Of a stretch of 64,000 bases of DNA, positions 12,569-25,144 are shown in pieces (the stretch's first letter is position 1; every line of letters begins with the position of its first letter). A program made the translations under genes and the position numbers. The stretch lies in assembly GCF_018320785.1 (NCBI RefSeq), contig NC_054878.1, forward strand, positions 45,627,429 to 45,691,428. The letters run 5' to 3'. This DNA comes from Cheilinus undulatus. Lineage: Eukaryota > Chordata > Actinopteri > Labriformes > Labridae. The notes under the pieces are model-generated. The model did no database searches. It was not told the DNA's origin and worked only from the letters and a program-made list of their open reading frames with translations.

Positions 12569-12717
12569 TATAACACTGCTTTCCACATTATTAAGCAAAC
12601 AACATTTTTCTCTTATTTTCCTAAACATTAATGCAAATGACAGAGTATTTTTCAAGTCTTTAGCCGTTAGAGCATAATTCAAATGTCATTTGCTCAATAA
12701 TGTGGAAAGCGGCATAT
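12569..12717. mobile_element. Short inverted-repeat MITE
   Basis: The left end carries CTGCTTTCCACATTATTAAG and the right end, in reverse complement, carries CCGCTTTCCACATTATTGAG. The arms extend outward with a shared CATAT and inward with GCAAA. The element is about 150 bp and non-coding. Confidence 0.7.
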
Positions 12718-14569
12718 AGGACGCCTGCACTGCTGGTGAATTCGGAGGATTATGCATTTGTAGGGAGCTGTGAGATGTCAGGGGTGATATTTACACGAGA
12801 AAATACATGGAGTAATCAATTGCAGCTCTGCAATGAAGAGCTGACAGATCTGTCAATCAATCAGCACTAACTCTAACAAGCCAATGACAGCTCGGTTTAC
12901 TGACACAAACTCAGTTTGTTTACAAAGTTAGGATATGCTGGTACAGCAGCATGTCCAAATGACTAAAACTGTCCGGATGGGAGTAGAAGAAAGGATGTTA
13001 CTAAAAGAAAGAAGGACTTCTCAAGCAAGGAGAGAGGTTTTTAAGATTTATTCTACAAATCCTGATGGCTCAGGCTCCGCGGCTGCAGATGCAGTGCCGG
13101 TGCTAGCTCTAGCATCACCGGGCAGCAGCGTGCACGTTTGGGTGTCGAGAGGTGCTAGTTTTGGATAGGGCTTCTACAAAGTAGCAAGTTTGAATGAGAT
13201 TATCAGTGTTATCGCACATAGTCATTATTTTTCTATGTGTAATTACAACGTACAGGTGTAATGCACATTTTGACTCATGCAGGTTTTATATTGTTGACCC
13301 ATCACACATCCTTGAGTTGCAAAGGGCAGTTTGCATGTTGCTTTGATTTTGTGAGATCTGTCAAATGAAAATTAATCAATGATTTCCTTAAAACCTTTTG
13401 TATATAATCTGATAAACTAGTAAAAAAATGTGTTCCAGTGGATTATAAATGGCTGGAAATGTCTAATTCGTTCAGTGTGATAAAAAGTGTATTTTATGGC
13501 AGTTTCTCTCTTTTGGGATTTTGGTAGAAGGTTAAATAATAACCTCAGTTCCACAAAAAAAATAGAATTTCTGTTTGTTATTTGAGGTGTGAGGCTTTAA
13601 AGGATTCATTATTTCTGGCTTAGCAGACCCGTGTGCTTTTCATGGAGCTTATTGTTTGCATAAAAACAACATTTCTTAAGTTGTTGACTCTTTCAGAGTT
13701 TTACAAATATTTCTTTAATCCCAGCTGGCTGCAGAGGTGTAGAGAGTTACTAAGAGAGCAGGAGTAGGTGGGGTAGATGTGCAGTGATGCCATGAATTTA
13801 AATCTTAATATGATTCTAGTAAAACTGAAGATAATGTTGTTGAGCTGTTAAAGCAGACTTCCTGGTCTGTTCCTGGTTTATATTGAGGATGTAAACGGAG
13901 TCTCACTGACTCTAATGATCATCTCTCAGTATTCATGGTCAGGCTGTTTGAGTGAGAGCGGACATATGGAGAGCCAGCAGTGAACGCCCCGCTCGCTCTG
14001 ACAGAACAAACTCATTATTGTTGATGAGACTGAACAAAGAGCTCAGAGGTGATCTCTGCTCCGTCACTGATCACTGAGCTGTTCCACTTATTGATCACTT
14101 GAAGCCTCCCTTATGTTAAACTGAATTATTCATCAGAAAGAAGATTGATTTCTTTGTTCCTTGTTCGACTTTACTTTCACGTTTTATCTAAAGCTCCTCC
14201 CACGCTCGCTCTGCTCTCCTGGAGATGTTGTGACGATGCTTAGGCCATGCAAATCCCTGAATCTGTTTAATCTGACTTTAAAGGTTTTATTTCCTGCAGG
14301 GCTTTAAAAAAAGTATGGATAGAAAGCAAACAAATGCCCATGCATCATTTCTGTTGTTTGATATGGAATGGGGGCCAATTAGCCATAAGCTAAGAGGCTA
14401 GTGGTGCCTCTTTAACAGCTTTTCTCCCTCATGTCTTTAAAGGACATGCTGATGTACTAAACTTGGCACAAAAAAATAAGTAAATTTGAATTTGGTAGTT
14501 TACTTCTTTGTTGTAACAATACCTATTGTCAATAAACCTTGTACTGTTGGAAAGCCTGTTTATTTCCCT
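12718..14569. other. No recognised feature
   Basis: No supported exon, terminal repeat or tandem array. The open frame at 12,935-13,168 has no domain and no splice context. Confidence 0.4.
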
Positions 14570-15096
14570 TTTAAAGGTCACATATTTTATCCTTTTAAGA
14601 CAAGTTTATATCGGTTGCAGAGGTCCCCAAAACATGCCAGTGAAGTCTGTTGCTGAAAAAACACTCCAGTATAGGATTGATGCATGTCTACAAACCCCTC
14701 TGTTTCAGCCCTGCTCAGAACGAGCTGTTTCTGTGTCTGTGGCTTTAAATGTTAATGAGCTGTCTGACTCCACCCCTCCCAGGAAACAAATGTGGCTTCA
14801 TGGACGTGTCTCTCCTGATCCTCCTCTCAGCTGGCAGGATCCGGAAGAGGAGGGTGGAACTTTCCACCATGTGGGGAGGGCCAACTGAACCTGAGGGCGG
14901 GGCTAACTCCCCAGATGACATCATGAGGGGAAAATCTGAGAACGGTTTGGTTCAGCACACATTCTGAAAAGTGGATGGAAGGGGAGATGGGATGGGTTTT
15001 TCTGGTAATTGAGGGGATTGTGGACAGGCAGTGGGCACATATTTTTGTTAGAAAAGCCTGAAAAAGTGATTTTTGGATAATATGTCCCCTTTAAAT
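14570..15096 (+). mobile_element. TIR element, TTAAAGGGGACATATTAT family, copy 1
   Basis: Left TTAAAGGTCACATATTTTAT and right, in reverse complement, TTAAAGGGGACATATTATCC are imperfect terminal inverted repeats. The interior includes AACGAGCTGTTTCTGTGTCT and GGGGAGGGCCAACTGAACCT. A second copy in the other orientation lies at 49,650-50,126. Several overlapping open frames in it are artefacts. Confidence 0.7.
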
Positions 15097-15239
15097 GTTG
15101 CGACATGTGTAAGGATTTGTGGGATGAGCAGCAGAGCTGAGAAAGTGGGTTGAGCCCATGCCAAATCTTCTCTGCCATATCCTCCAAGATGGCACCTCTG
15201 TTTTTCATTAGTACCATTTACTTTTCCAGCCTTTGGTTT

Positions 15240-15437
15240 CACTGTCTCTACTTTTTTAACAATGTGTTACTGCCATCAAATTAAAAATGAGCTAGTATTT
15301 TTCATGTCTCAGTTTCAACATCTGCGCTGTTGTTTATGTTCTATTGTGAAATAAATGTGGGTTTTGAGATTTGACAATCATTGCATCCTGTTTTTGACAT
15401 TTTACACAGCGCCCCAACTTTTTTGGAATTAAGGTTG
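15240..15437 (+). mobile_element. 3' end fragment of a Tc1/mariner family
   Basis: The run from TTACTGCCATCAAATTAAAA through GTTTATGTTCTATTGTGAAA to CCCCAACTTTTTTGGAATTA matches the 3' end of the transposon remnant at 31,256-32,280. It is a 3'-only remnant. Confidence 0.6.
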
Positions 15438-15461
15438 TAATAGCTAAACACTTCTATAGAG

Positions 15462-16789
15462 CAGTGGTTCTCAATGTTGGGGTCAGGACCCTCATTGGGG
15501 TTGCAAGACACTGAGAGGGGGGTTGGAAGTTGCCCTAAAAAAAAAAAAAAAAAAGAATATTCTTTCTAAATTACAGTATTGTCACTTAACACCAATTATG
15601 CTCAATTTTAACATGTTTTCACACTTTTCCCCACCAAATTAGCCAATTTTAACACATTTTTGCCCCTTAAAACCCATTTTTTCTCATTTCAAACCCTTTC
15701 CAACACTTTTTTTCTGCTGGCTTTTACCCCTTCTAAACCAAGTATCGCCACTTTACACCTATTGTTGTCTCTGTTGACTCATAATTTTCTCTTTTAACCA
15801 CTTTTCACCAACATTTAATGCCCATTTCCCCTATTTTCTGCCCATTTTTCTGTCTTAGTCAACCCTTTTCGCCAGTTTATATCAATTTTCATCCCATTTA
15901 ACCAAATTTTCCACCCATTTTTGCCAATTTAAAGTCATTTCAGCCACTTTATAATTGCCCTTACCACTCACTAGGCCCATTTGTGCCACTTTGCCCATTT
16001 TTGCCACTTTTTTGCTTATTTTTTAAAATCTCACAATTTGACGTTTTATCCCACAATTTCACCGGTTTGTAGTTTTGACCTTTATACTTCACTACTTTTC
16101 TAATCTTTGGGAAAATGCCTCATGATTTTTAATCAAAGTTTTGACACTTAGCATACAATTTTGACTAAATAATTCATGCTTTTTGTGTCATAAAAGCAGC
16201 TTTTTTTTCTCCAAAACTTATTTTTTTTCATGCTTTCTTGCAGAGAGAAGGGGCTCTCTCTTTTAACCACTTTATACCATCTTCAGTGCTCATTTCAACC
16301 ACATTTCACTATTTGATATGCTCATTTATTGTCAGTTTAACTAATTTCTCACAATTTCTGCCCATTTTTCTGTCTTAGTTAACCCTTTTTGCCATTTTTT
16401 TGCCAATTGTATCAAATTTTTGCTACCTCTAACAAATTTCTGCTACTTTAAAAATACAATGTCATCACCCTTTTCACCTTTTGTTGCCATTATTAACCTA
16501 TTTTAGCCATTTTTTGACCATTTTATTTCTGTTTTTATCAAAAGGGATTTGAATTTTTAAGAAGGCTTTCTACCACACAAATGGATACAAATATACTTGC
16601 TTCTTTGGTCAGAGTGGTTATTTTTCAAGTTAAATCTCTCCTCTTTATCCCCCATTATGGGCGGCCTTGTCTGCTCAAGATTCTAGATTGTAAATGGATG
16701 TGTTCGACCACCTTCAGGTACAGCGGGGGTCCCCGGTCTCTTGCACCTTTATTTCTGCAGTCCTGGGCTGAAAAGGTTGAGAACCACTG
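15462..16789. mobile_element. hAT-like element, CAGTGGTTCTCAA termini, with satellite-like body
   Basis: Starts CAGTGGTTCTCAATGTTGGG and ends TTGAGAACCACTG, perfect complements over the terminal 13 bases. The interior is a degenerate array of GCCACTTT, CCCATTTTT and TTTTAACC phrases. The distal part (about 16,640-16,780) is a unique block. No clear target duplication is visible. Confidence 0.75.
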
Positions 16790-17763
16790 GTACAAAGAAT
16801 AAAAAAAAGGTTGCATATCTGCTAGGTGCATTTACATCTATATAGAAAATTACATAATTAACACCAAGCACAAAGACAAACAGCTCCTCCCCCTCCTACT
16901 TTATTATATAATTAATGTATTTATTTTTGTAAATGCTCTCATCTGGCTCCTTTATTTCACACCAATCCATTAATACTAGAAAACCCCCACTAGCAGAAAA
17001 CATCTTCATATCCTAATAATGCTCCACAGTCTGCTTCTATTTAACACTACAAGCAATAAAACTCTGTGAGAGTCCGGGTCTTAAATGAACCTCCCTGGAG
17101 GGTTCAGGGTCCCTGCAGGGCTCCACTTAGCCTCTAATGTGTCTGCTCTTTAGAAAACATGCCACAACAAAGACACCGCAGGGTTCAGCTGCAGTTTTTA
17201 CTCAGGGTTTCCCTCACAGCTGTCTGATTTACCGCCGTCTCAGAGAAACTCCAGAATGAAGATTTACACCTGTAGCAGTCCATAAAATAAACTACTAGAG
17301 ATATGTAACCAAGGGTGGATTTGCTGCAGACTGCAGAGCAAGGCACTAAGGGAACGGTTTAAAGGTGTCTGATGAGTCTGACTTGTCCACTGAGCTCTCT
17401 GTGAGTTTTTAAAATGTAATGAGACATTAAAGAGGGAGTGAACACTAAACTGAAGTACCTGACGGTACTTTGATGAAACACATGCTGGTGTTATCTCTGA
17501 CATTTGCATCAAACTAAGAAAAATCTGCATTTTATGGCTTGAAATTGTTTCTGGAAAGGCGCAGTGTTTGTGGCCTATAAAGCTTTCTACGTCACGTACT
17601 TTCTAGAAAAGGTAGAATGTTGCAGCCTCAGCCACGCTAGCATTCAGACACTCCTGGGTTCTGTAATGGCGGTACGGCTCAAACAGATCGGGCTCAGGGC
17701 CACCACAGACCAACACACTAAAGCCTGCTTCAGCGGACTCTAGAGGGGAAAAATCCTCCACCT
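16790..17763. other. No recognised feature
   Basis: Non-coding sequence without supported exons. The 88-codon frame at 17,264-17,530 lacks a domain and splice support. Confidence 0.4.
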
Positions 17764-18348
17764 TAAAGAGGGGGTATTATACTTTTCTGATTTTTAAAGC
17801 ATAAATATAAAGTCACAATGTTGGGTGTCCATACTTCACGTATGCAAATTTTCAAACTGCAAGATAAACATATGTGGCAGAAATCTTGAAATTAGAGTGT
17901 AAACTGATAAAAATGGTTCGTTGGGAATCTCTCCGAGATCTTCCCGAGACGAGATTTCGATGGAGCGAACTGATGAGGTCACTGCAATAGGATCTCCTGA
18001 CTGGTTCATCTGTGCTGCCGGCAAAGCGGAACAGACCGCCCCCACAAGGCCTTTTAGCCATTTAGTAACACAGTAATTAAACACTTACCAAACAGATACG
18101 TCCTGCTCTATCCTTCACTGCTGCTGGTTTTCTTCCCCCTCTCTCTCCAAACTATCAGGATCAGACTCCTAACACGTATGGACGTATATCAAAGTTTGCC
18201 ATATTTTACTCAGTCGGACTGGTTCATTCAAAGTCTACAAGTACTAGCATAGCAATATAGCCACACTGGAGGGGGCGGGCACAAAACATTGAGTCCTGCT
18301 GCTGGCCAGCCTCCGGAAAATCGGCCAATCGGAGGAAAGCAGGTCAGT

Positions 18349-18387
<39 letters not shown>

Positions 18388-18559
18388 AAGAGACAGCAGT
18401 GAAAATGAAGTGTTTCAGACGGAGGTTAAAATCAGGGTTTTTCAGGACGCCAGTGTGAGAAACATGAGGAGTTCTTTGAGCTGTAAACCATGTGACGCTA
18501 CTACGTGGGTATCAGAGAGATGTGTAAAGCCCTGAAAAAAGGCATAATAACCCCAATTT
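17764..18559. mobile_element. TIR element with TTAAAGAGGGGGTATTATA terminus
   Basis: Left TTAAAGAGGGGGTATTATAC pairs imperfectly with the right end, which in reverse complement reads AAATTGGGGTTATTATGCC. The interior holds a GT microsatellite. A SINE has inserted into the right terminus and duplicated it. Confidence 0.6.
18347..18384. repeat. (GT)n microsatellite
   Basis: Uninterrupted GT dinucleotides inside the TIR element, likely polymorphic. Confidence 0.95.
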
Positions 18560-18747
18560 TTTTTTTTTAAAGACTTATTTTTGGGCCTTTTCATGCCTTT
18601 ATTTGATAGAGGAAGGACAGTGGATAGACTTGGAAACAGGGAAGAGAGTGGGGAGAGACATGCAGTAAAGGGCCACAGGCTGGATTCGAACCCGGGCCGC
18701 CTGCCTACATGGGTAGCGCATTAAACCACTCGACCATCTGCGCTCCC
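18560..18747 (-). mobile_element. tRNA-derived SINE
   Basis: On the minus strand the 5' head reads like a Leu/Ser-type tRNA: box A TGGTCGAGTGG (complement of 18,726-18,736) and box B GGTTCGAATCC (complement of 18,682-18,692). A body and an A/T-rich tail follow. It is flanked by ATAATAACCCCAATTT (18,544-18,559) and ATAATACCCCCAATTT (18,748-18,763), a 16-bp target duplication with one mismatch, as expected for LINE-mediated insertion. It is not a functional tRNA gene: no acceptor stem closes it. Confidence 0.85.
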
Positions 18748-18913
18748 ATAATACCCCCAATTTAAAGTCCACAATTAGTACATTAATTTTTAAAATGTTT
18801 TAAAATGTTTTAAAATGTTTAAGCTGTCAGTGTCTCCCTGCAGCCACAGGAATGCGATCAATTACAATAATACTGAGATTGATCACAAATAAAAATGTCA
18901 CTCTAGTGACAGC

Positions 18914-19768
18914 TAGGGATGGGGATTGTTAATTTTTATTGATCTTGATACCTTTATCGATACTCCTTATTGATCCGAGTCCTTGTCGATACCGCTATCG
19001 ATACTTTTCAAGGATTTGGTGGAAAAACAAAATGGAGACAAATGTTTACACTTGAAGTGGTCTAAGCTGAGTAGTGCTTGAGTTAAAAGGCTATGATTCA
19101 GTCTGTCACATCTATTTTATATCCCTCAAATATAAACACGTTCTTCATATTCACAACTGTATTTATTAAGGTTTTGTGTCAAAAACAAAATTTTCCCATT
19201 TTTATGTGACACTTGAACACATCATAACATAGAGTATATAGTTGTCTAATTTACTGAGGTTACCTGAATGCATCATATTTTCCATCTTTCAGCTTGCTAA
19301 GTTTGCTAATTAACTTCAATTCTGCCGATTCCACCAAGGATTTCTACACTGGATTACTACTTTTAACAAACAGGACTTGCTCAAAGTTTTGGAGCACTTT
19401 TCAGCATTCATCTGAGCAGCTGGAGAGGAAAACTGTCCTGAAGCAGCTAAAGAGAGGGATATGGGAGCATGTTACTTCTAGCGCAGGCGGATATGATTGC
19501 ATGAATCTCGCAGGCAGAGAATTTTTTCCTCATGCCGACAGTTGAAGGTAAATTCTGGTGATGGACATTATTGCTGTGCTTTTAGTTTATGTTCTCCTTG
19601 AAAGAACTGATGTATGCTTTTACAACTTTTTATCTTAAAATGATGTTACGTCACAGAGCCTGTGAGACTCAATAGCAGTATCAATAAGCTTAGATGTTAT
19701 TGATTTTTGGGTATTTCAAAAACACAGAACCAGGTCCTCATGGACCCGGGTTTCGATCCCCATCCCTA
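18914..19768. mobile_element. hAT-like element with exact 8-bp target duplication
   Basis: Termini TAGGGATGGGGAT and ATCCCCATCCCTA are perfect inverted repeats, flanked on both sides by GTGACAGC (18,906-18,913 and 19,769-19,776). The body near the left end is rich in TATCGATAC. It inserted into another repeat whose halves carry inverted CTCCCTGCAGCCACAG sequences (about 18,832-18,850 and 19,795-19,813). Confidence 0.9.
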
Positions 19769-19776
19769 GTGACAGC

Positions 19777-21244
19777 CCTACCTATTTTACATCGCTGTGG
19801 CTGCAGGGAGACAGCCCTTGCTTTGAGAACCAGAATTGAGTTTTGTGAAGTACATTTTCACATAGAAGGAATTTGACTTGTTGTTTGGTTGAAAACCGTT
19901 AACTTGGAAGAAAAATAAAAAGTTTTAAGAAGCTAATCAGCAATATAAAATATAGTATAAACATCATGAAAGTATGCAGAAAATGTGTAAACAGAAAAAC
20001 TGCACAGATGTGCAGCTTTACTGCTGTAGGTTATAGAGTGGTTTAGGCAATAGAATACACACTGTGTGCAGCTGTAAACAGACGGGATAAAGTCTTGTGT
20101 GTGTTAATGAAATGCATACTGTCTATATAAACATGCACTATTCTGTCTGCTGGTTCTGGGGTTCAGTGGGAGCCTGTGGGGGGAGGGCCAGAGTACTGTT
20201 CATTAGACTGACAGCTGAGAGTTAAGAAACTGTTCTTGTGCTCCTTTCCTGCAGGAGGGGAGGGCCTCAGAAAGTCCATGTCTAGGATTAAAGGGATTGG
20301 CTGCAATTTTACCTGCACGAGTCAAACATTGCCCCACCCTGCCCATGCTCAGAACTGGACCCGCTCTCAATACGGCTTAGAAATACAGTGAAGCTTTAAA
20401 ATGGTTTCCTCTGTAATTCAGTGACTTTGGTTCCTTCGTATCAGGTTTAATTCGAAGCAGGAAACTTGCTTTTCTATTGCGTCATGTTTCATTCAGAAAG
20501 CAGCAGCTGTCCTGCATGTGGAGGCTGCAGAAAACATCTCAGCTGTGTTAAAGTTATGTAAGACGCTTCAGTCTGCCAACACGCTGCTGCTGCTGCTGAC
20601 GGATAAAATCAAAACAACCAGGGTGCTTCTGCAGAAACGCAGAGTTAAAGTCTGAAACTGAGGGTTAAAGAGCTAACAAAGATGCTGCAGGTCTGATTTA
20701 AAGACACCAAACCATCACACCAGTCAGCACAAACTCACTCTGCCCAGATGGGAGCATGTTTAACTTTTTCCACGGTCAGTGAAGGCAGCATGAGTCAAAC
20801 CTGCAGTGATTCATGAATTGAAGGTAAATTAAACTCACGTGGGGCTGGTTCCTGCCTGTTTTCTTGTTGCTCCTGCTGCGTTTACTCGTCTTGTTGGACT
20901 CCAGGAGCTTGAGTCTTACGTTTCCCGGACTCGCAGCAGGAGGGCGGAGTGCAACAGCTGGACCAGGACCAGAACCAGGACCACACCTCAGTGACAGGAT
21001 GAAGAAAAACTGTATGTAGAGGAACTTTACAGGAGTCTTGTTTACAGATAACCGCCATTATTCAGTACAAGACATTTCACTGAACACAACTCTACAGAAG
21101 AGTGAAATGACAGCACATGTAAGCGCTAGTTTTACTGCTGCCACTAATAACTCTGAAACTCTAAAGCTTTTCCAGCTGCAACAAGCTCACAGTCCGCTGC
21201 TGCACCACTGCACTAGTCTGAATATAACACAAGAGATAAAAGAA
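19777..21244. other. No recognised gene
   Basis: Includes the remaining half of the repeat that hosts the preceding element, then unique-looking sequence. A run of GCTGCTGCTGCT is at about 20,584-20,596. No supported exon. Confidence 0.4.
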
Positions 21245-21490
21245 GAGCAGTCAAGTTCCAAAAAAGTTGGGACATAGTGAAAAATGCAATAAAAACAGTT
21301 GTGGCTTTCAAATCCTTTCCAACTGTAATTCAACTAAAAACAGCTCAAAGTTCAGATTTTAATGTTCAAACTGATTGACTATATCTTATCCATAAAGATA
21401 CACTCATTCTGAATTTTCATACTTGCATCATGTTCCAGAAAAGTTGGGAAAGGAGCAGGAAAGACTGGGAAAGTTGTGGAATGCTCAAAA
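21245..21490. repeat. Possible Tc1-family terminal fragment
   Basis: GTTCCAAAAAAGTTGGGACA, and AAAAGTTGGGAAAGG further on, resemble the CCCAACTTTTTTGGAA end of the Tc1-type elements in this window, in the opposite orientation. No coding region remains. Confidence 0.35.
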
Positions 21491-21546
21491 ACAACCATGT
21501 CGTCATTTTTTCATTTTTACCAGTTAGGTACAGCGTGCCCCAGGGG

Positions 21547-22774
21547 CAGGGGCGTAGCACGGGGGGGGGGGGGGGGGGTCCTGATTACCCGGGCCCACCG
21601 TAGAGGGGGGCCCTTGAGGAGCCTGCAATGAAAAATGTGTTTTTATCTATTTTTTTCTTAGTAATAATAAGTACTGGGGGGGGGCTCAACTCCTCCCTTA
21701 AAAATGTCAAAATCAGTGTTACTCAACCCTGCTCAACCAAAGAGCCAAATTGTTGAAAAATACATTTGCTAGAGCAACAATCAGGTGGTTAAAAGTGCCA
21801 ATTAAAATAAGTTAAAGTGGCAAATACTGGGAGAAAAGTGGCAAAAATGTGTGGGAAGTGACCAAATAATGAGTTAAAAGTGGCAAAAACATCGCAAAAA
21901 ATGAGTGAAAAGTCACCAAAATGGCCAAAACTCAGAAAAAAAAGGTGGGAAAGATGGGCAAAAAGTGGCATTTAATTGCAAAAGGCAGCTTAAATGGGCA
22001 AGAAGTGGCAAAAAAGGGTGCAAAATTGCAAAAAGCAGGAGAAAAGTGTCAAAAAAGGAAGAAAAGTGACAAAAAGAAGTGGCAAAAATGGGCTAAAGCA
22101 GCAAACACTGGAAGAAAAGTGGCAAATATGGGTGAAAAGTGGCAAAAACGTTGCAAAAAAAAAGAATGAAAAATGACTGAAATGGGCAAACATCTGAACA
22201 AAAAGGTGGGAGAAATGGTGAAAAAGGTGAAAAAGGGGGCAAAAGATTACAGAAAGCTGGATGCAAGTGGCAAAAAATAGGCTAAAAGCAGTAAAAATGT
22301 AATTAAAGTAGCAAAAAAACTACAAATAAGGGCAATGAAAAAATGCAGACAAAAAACAGAGGTTGACAATTAAAGCCTTCTGTGTAAATGTGGGAAACAC
22401 ACTCATTAATTTGACTTGCAATGGATAATTTCTGAGGTGAAATTTCCATTTTAAGGTTTTCTTGTGGAATAATGTTTCAAATTAAGACATAAAAGAGCCA
22501 TAAATCATCAGAAAAGGGCCACATGTGGCTCCAGAGCCACATGTTGAGTATGACTGGTCCAAATGGTACAGCCCAGCGCTGCGAAACAATGCAAAGAAAA
22601 TTCAATTTAACTACAGAAAACACATTGCTCATAAATGGGGAAATTATGCTTAAAAACATTAACATGCATATATATTTGTAAAAAATGATGCAATATTTGT
22701 TGCTTGGCTAGCCAGTTAAGGGGGGCCCGTGTAATATTCTTTCTGGGAGTCCAAAATCCCCAGCTACGCCTCTG
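21547..22774. mobile_element. Outer hAT-like element, CAGGGGCGTAGC termini, exact 8-bp target duplication
   Basis: Starts CAGGGGCGTAGC and ends GCTACGCCTCTG. Both flanks are CCCAGGGG (21,539-21,546 and 22,775-22,782), an exact 8-bp duplication. A poly-G run (about 21,561-21,578) follows the left end. A second hAT-like element is inserted inside it. Confidence 0.9.
21714..22556. mobile_element. Inner hAT-like element, CAGTGTTACTCAACC termini, satellite-like body
   Basis: Left terminus CAGTGTTACTCAACC and right terminus GAGTATGACTG, flanked by GTCAAAAT (21,706-21,713) and GTCCAAAT (22,557-22,564). The interior repeats GTGGCAAAAATGGG-type phrases. Lys-rich and Phe-rich frames across it are artefacts. 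Related copies: 32,812-33,708 and 40,907-41,765. Confidence 0.85.
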
Positions 22775-22893
22775 CCCAGGGGTCAGATTTGGGCTTCTCT
22801 ATTTCCTTCCTGGGGCACATAATGGTGTTTTTTTCTCATTTCTATGTGATGACACTCATCTGTACCTGCCCTGGGAAGCTGAGAGGTTTAAAC

Positions 22894-24624
22894 CAGGGGC
22901 TCTCAAACTTTTCCCCCGAAAATAAAGGTGCCAGAAACTGAAGACCCCCGCTGCACCTATAGGTGGTTGAACACAGCCATGCACAAGCATGAATAGTCAT
23001 GTGCTGACAAGGCCGTCCATAAGGGGGGTAAAGAGGAGAGCTTTCTGGGGCCCAGCCAAACTGGGGGCTCATGGAGGTCAGCAAAGTCATGGTCCATGGC
23101 CAAAGTGAGCTGTGATATCCTTATTTTATTTTTTTCTTGAATAACAACCACTCCCATCAAAGCAACAAATATGCTTTTTATTCATCTGTATATAACCTTT
23201 ATAAATATGGAAATCCCTTTTGATAAAAACAGAGTTAAAATGGGCTAAAAATAGATTTTAAAAAAAGCAAAATTGGCAGAAAAATGTGAAATGGGATATT
23301 AAAAGCAGCAGAAATTGATAGGTGTAGCTAAACCGTGGCCAGACAACGATGAAGCTACTGAAGCCTTTGATTATGTTCAGCATTTGACCTTTGACCTTGA
23401 TATTTGAACACAATTCCTTTCCATTTGACTCCTCAGAAACACCATAAGAACTAAAATACAAATAAAATAAGACTCTTGTAATAAAAGACAAAAATTAGAC
23501 AAAAATAAACGTAAAAATCCTTCAGCTGCAGTAATATTTACATCATGTAAACACACAACGCCAACATGAGTGCAACCCTTAGCATGCACGTGACGGCTAA
23601 TCATGACAGACTAGCTAAACTTCTTAGAGATGAGTTCATTTCAAAAGAACCTCTAACTTAATAGTAGTTTTACAAACACATTCATAAAAACACAAATAAT
23701 GTTAAAAACAAAATACCTTGTTCTCACTCCAGCCAGGTGCTTAACTGTAACAGGAGCCAAACGTGAGAAAACACCTTTCTCTCATCCGTGCCTCGTTTTT
23801 CTGTAAGATTACCGTCTTTTAGGTGCGCACTACAGACTAAACCGGAAGTACTTCAAAATAAATGGGAGAAATTTCTGGGGCCCAGCCAAAGTGGGGGCCA
23901 GCAAAATCATAGTCCATCGTAAAGTTAAGCTGTGGTATATGCTTATCGAAGAAACAAATATCTTTTTAATTCATTTGTGTAGTAAGTAGTCCTCTTAAAA
24001 ATGTAAATCCCTTGATAAAAACAGAATTAAAATATGTTGAAAATAGCTAAGTGGGTTAAGAATGACTAAAAAACCTGGAGGTGAAATTGGATTTTAGAAG
24101 TAGCAGTAGTGGGTTAGATGTGCATAAAATTAGATAAAAGTGGCAAAAAAGACCCAAAAATGGCAAAAATGGGTTAAAGTGACAAAACCGGGCATATTAA
24201 GTGGACAAAAGGAATTTAACATGGCTGAAATGGCATTTAAAAATGCCAAAAATAGATGCAAATTTGGTGAAATGGGATGAAAAATTGCTATAAACTGGCA
24301 AAAAAGGGTTAGCTGAGGCAGAAATTAGAAGAAATGAGTTAAACTGGCATATAAAATTGTGAAAAGTGGCATAAAAAAGTTAATAGTGGCAATAACGGGT
24401 TTAGAAGTGGCAAAAACAGGCAGAAAAAGTGGTTGAAAATGTTTAAAAATTGAAAAAAAAAAGGTTCTGAGTGGCAAAAATGTGTTAAAATTTGGCAAGA
24501 TTGGTGTAAAGTAGCAACAGTGTAATTTAAAAAGATATTCTTAGTTTTTTAAGGCATCTGGAGACCTCATCTCAGTGCCTCACAACCCCCAGTGGGGTCC
24601 CGACCCCAACATTGAGAACCCCTG
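22894..24624. mobile_element. hAT-like element related to the CAGTGGTTCTCAA family
   Basis: Starts CAGGGGCTCTCAAAC and ends ATTGAGAACCCCTG. The right half repeats GGCAAAAATGGG phrases. A block beginning TTCTGGGGCCCAGCCAAA occurs twice (about 23,041 and 23,873), so the element contains an internal duplication or insertion. Confidence 0.65.
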
Positions 24625-25139
24625 CAGTGGAGTAAAAGGTGCAAAAACCAACCCAGTTCTCCCCTAGTGGATGTAGACTAATGAGAGAAAAAAAATCTTT
24701 TTACTGTAAAAAAAAAAACAAACAAAAAAAAAAAGTGAATGGGGTCTGAACACTTGTTAAATTATCTGTGTATTTTGATATATAAAAGGTTAAATGGAGT
24801 TGAAAGTCCAAAGAATAACACACCATTATTGACTTCCTACTGATATTAAAATTATCAGTGGAAAATTTCTTAATATAAAATCTTTATTTCTTTATAATTA
24901 AGCAAAGTTAAACCAAGTAATTACAAAAATCAGCATTCATCTGAAATGACGGTTAAGCTTAATGAACTTTAATCAGTAAAAACTAACTTTAACGTTAAAA
25001 TTCCAGTCAAAACAAGAATAAATGAAATACATGTACAAGTATGACATACTTTAAAAGTCAAGTTTTGGATTTGACTTTAATCCAAACGAGCCCTGAGATT
25101 GTTTCTGCAGACTTCAGGATTCAGCCGACAGCAAGACAA
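24625..25139. other. Intergenic, AT-rich
   Basis: AT-rich sequence with A-tracts downstream of the minus-strand e2f6 gene. No exon supported. Confidence 0.4.
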
Positions 25140-25144
25140 CATTC

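Noticed and set aside
15462..15470. Target duplication for the 15,462-16,789 element
   Set aside because: Flanks CTATAGAG and GTACAAAG match at too few positions to claim.
18660..18747. tRNA-like gene on the minus strand with intact A and B boxes
   Set aside because: No closing acceptor stem; it is continuous with a SINE body and tail and flanked by a 16-bp target duplication.
21921..22193. Lys-rich and Phe-rich open frames on both strands
   Set aside because: Produced by GTGGCAAAAATGGG arrays inside a hAT-like element; no codon or domain signal.
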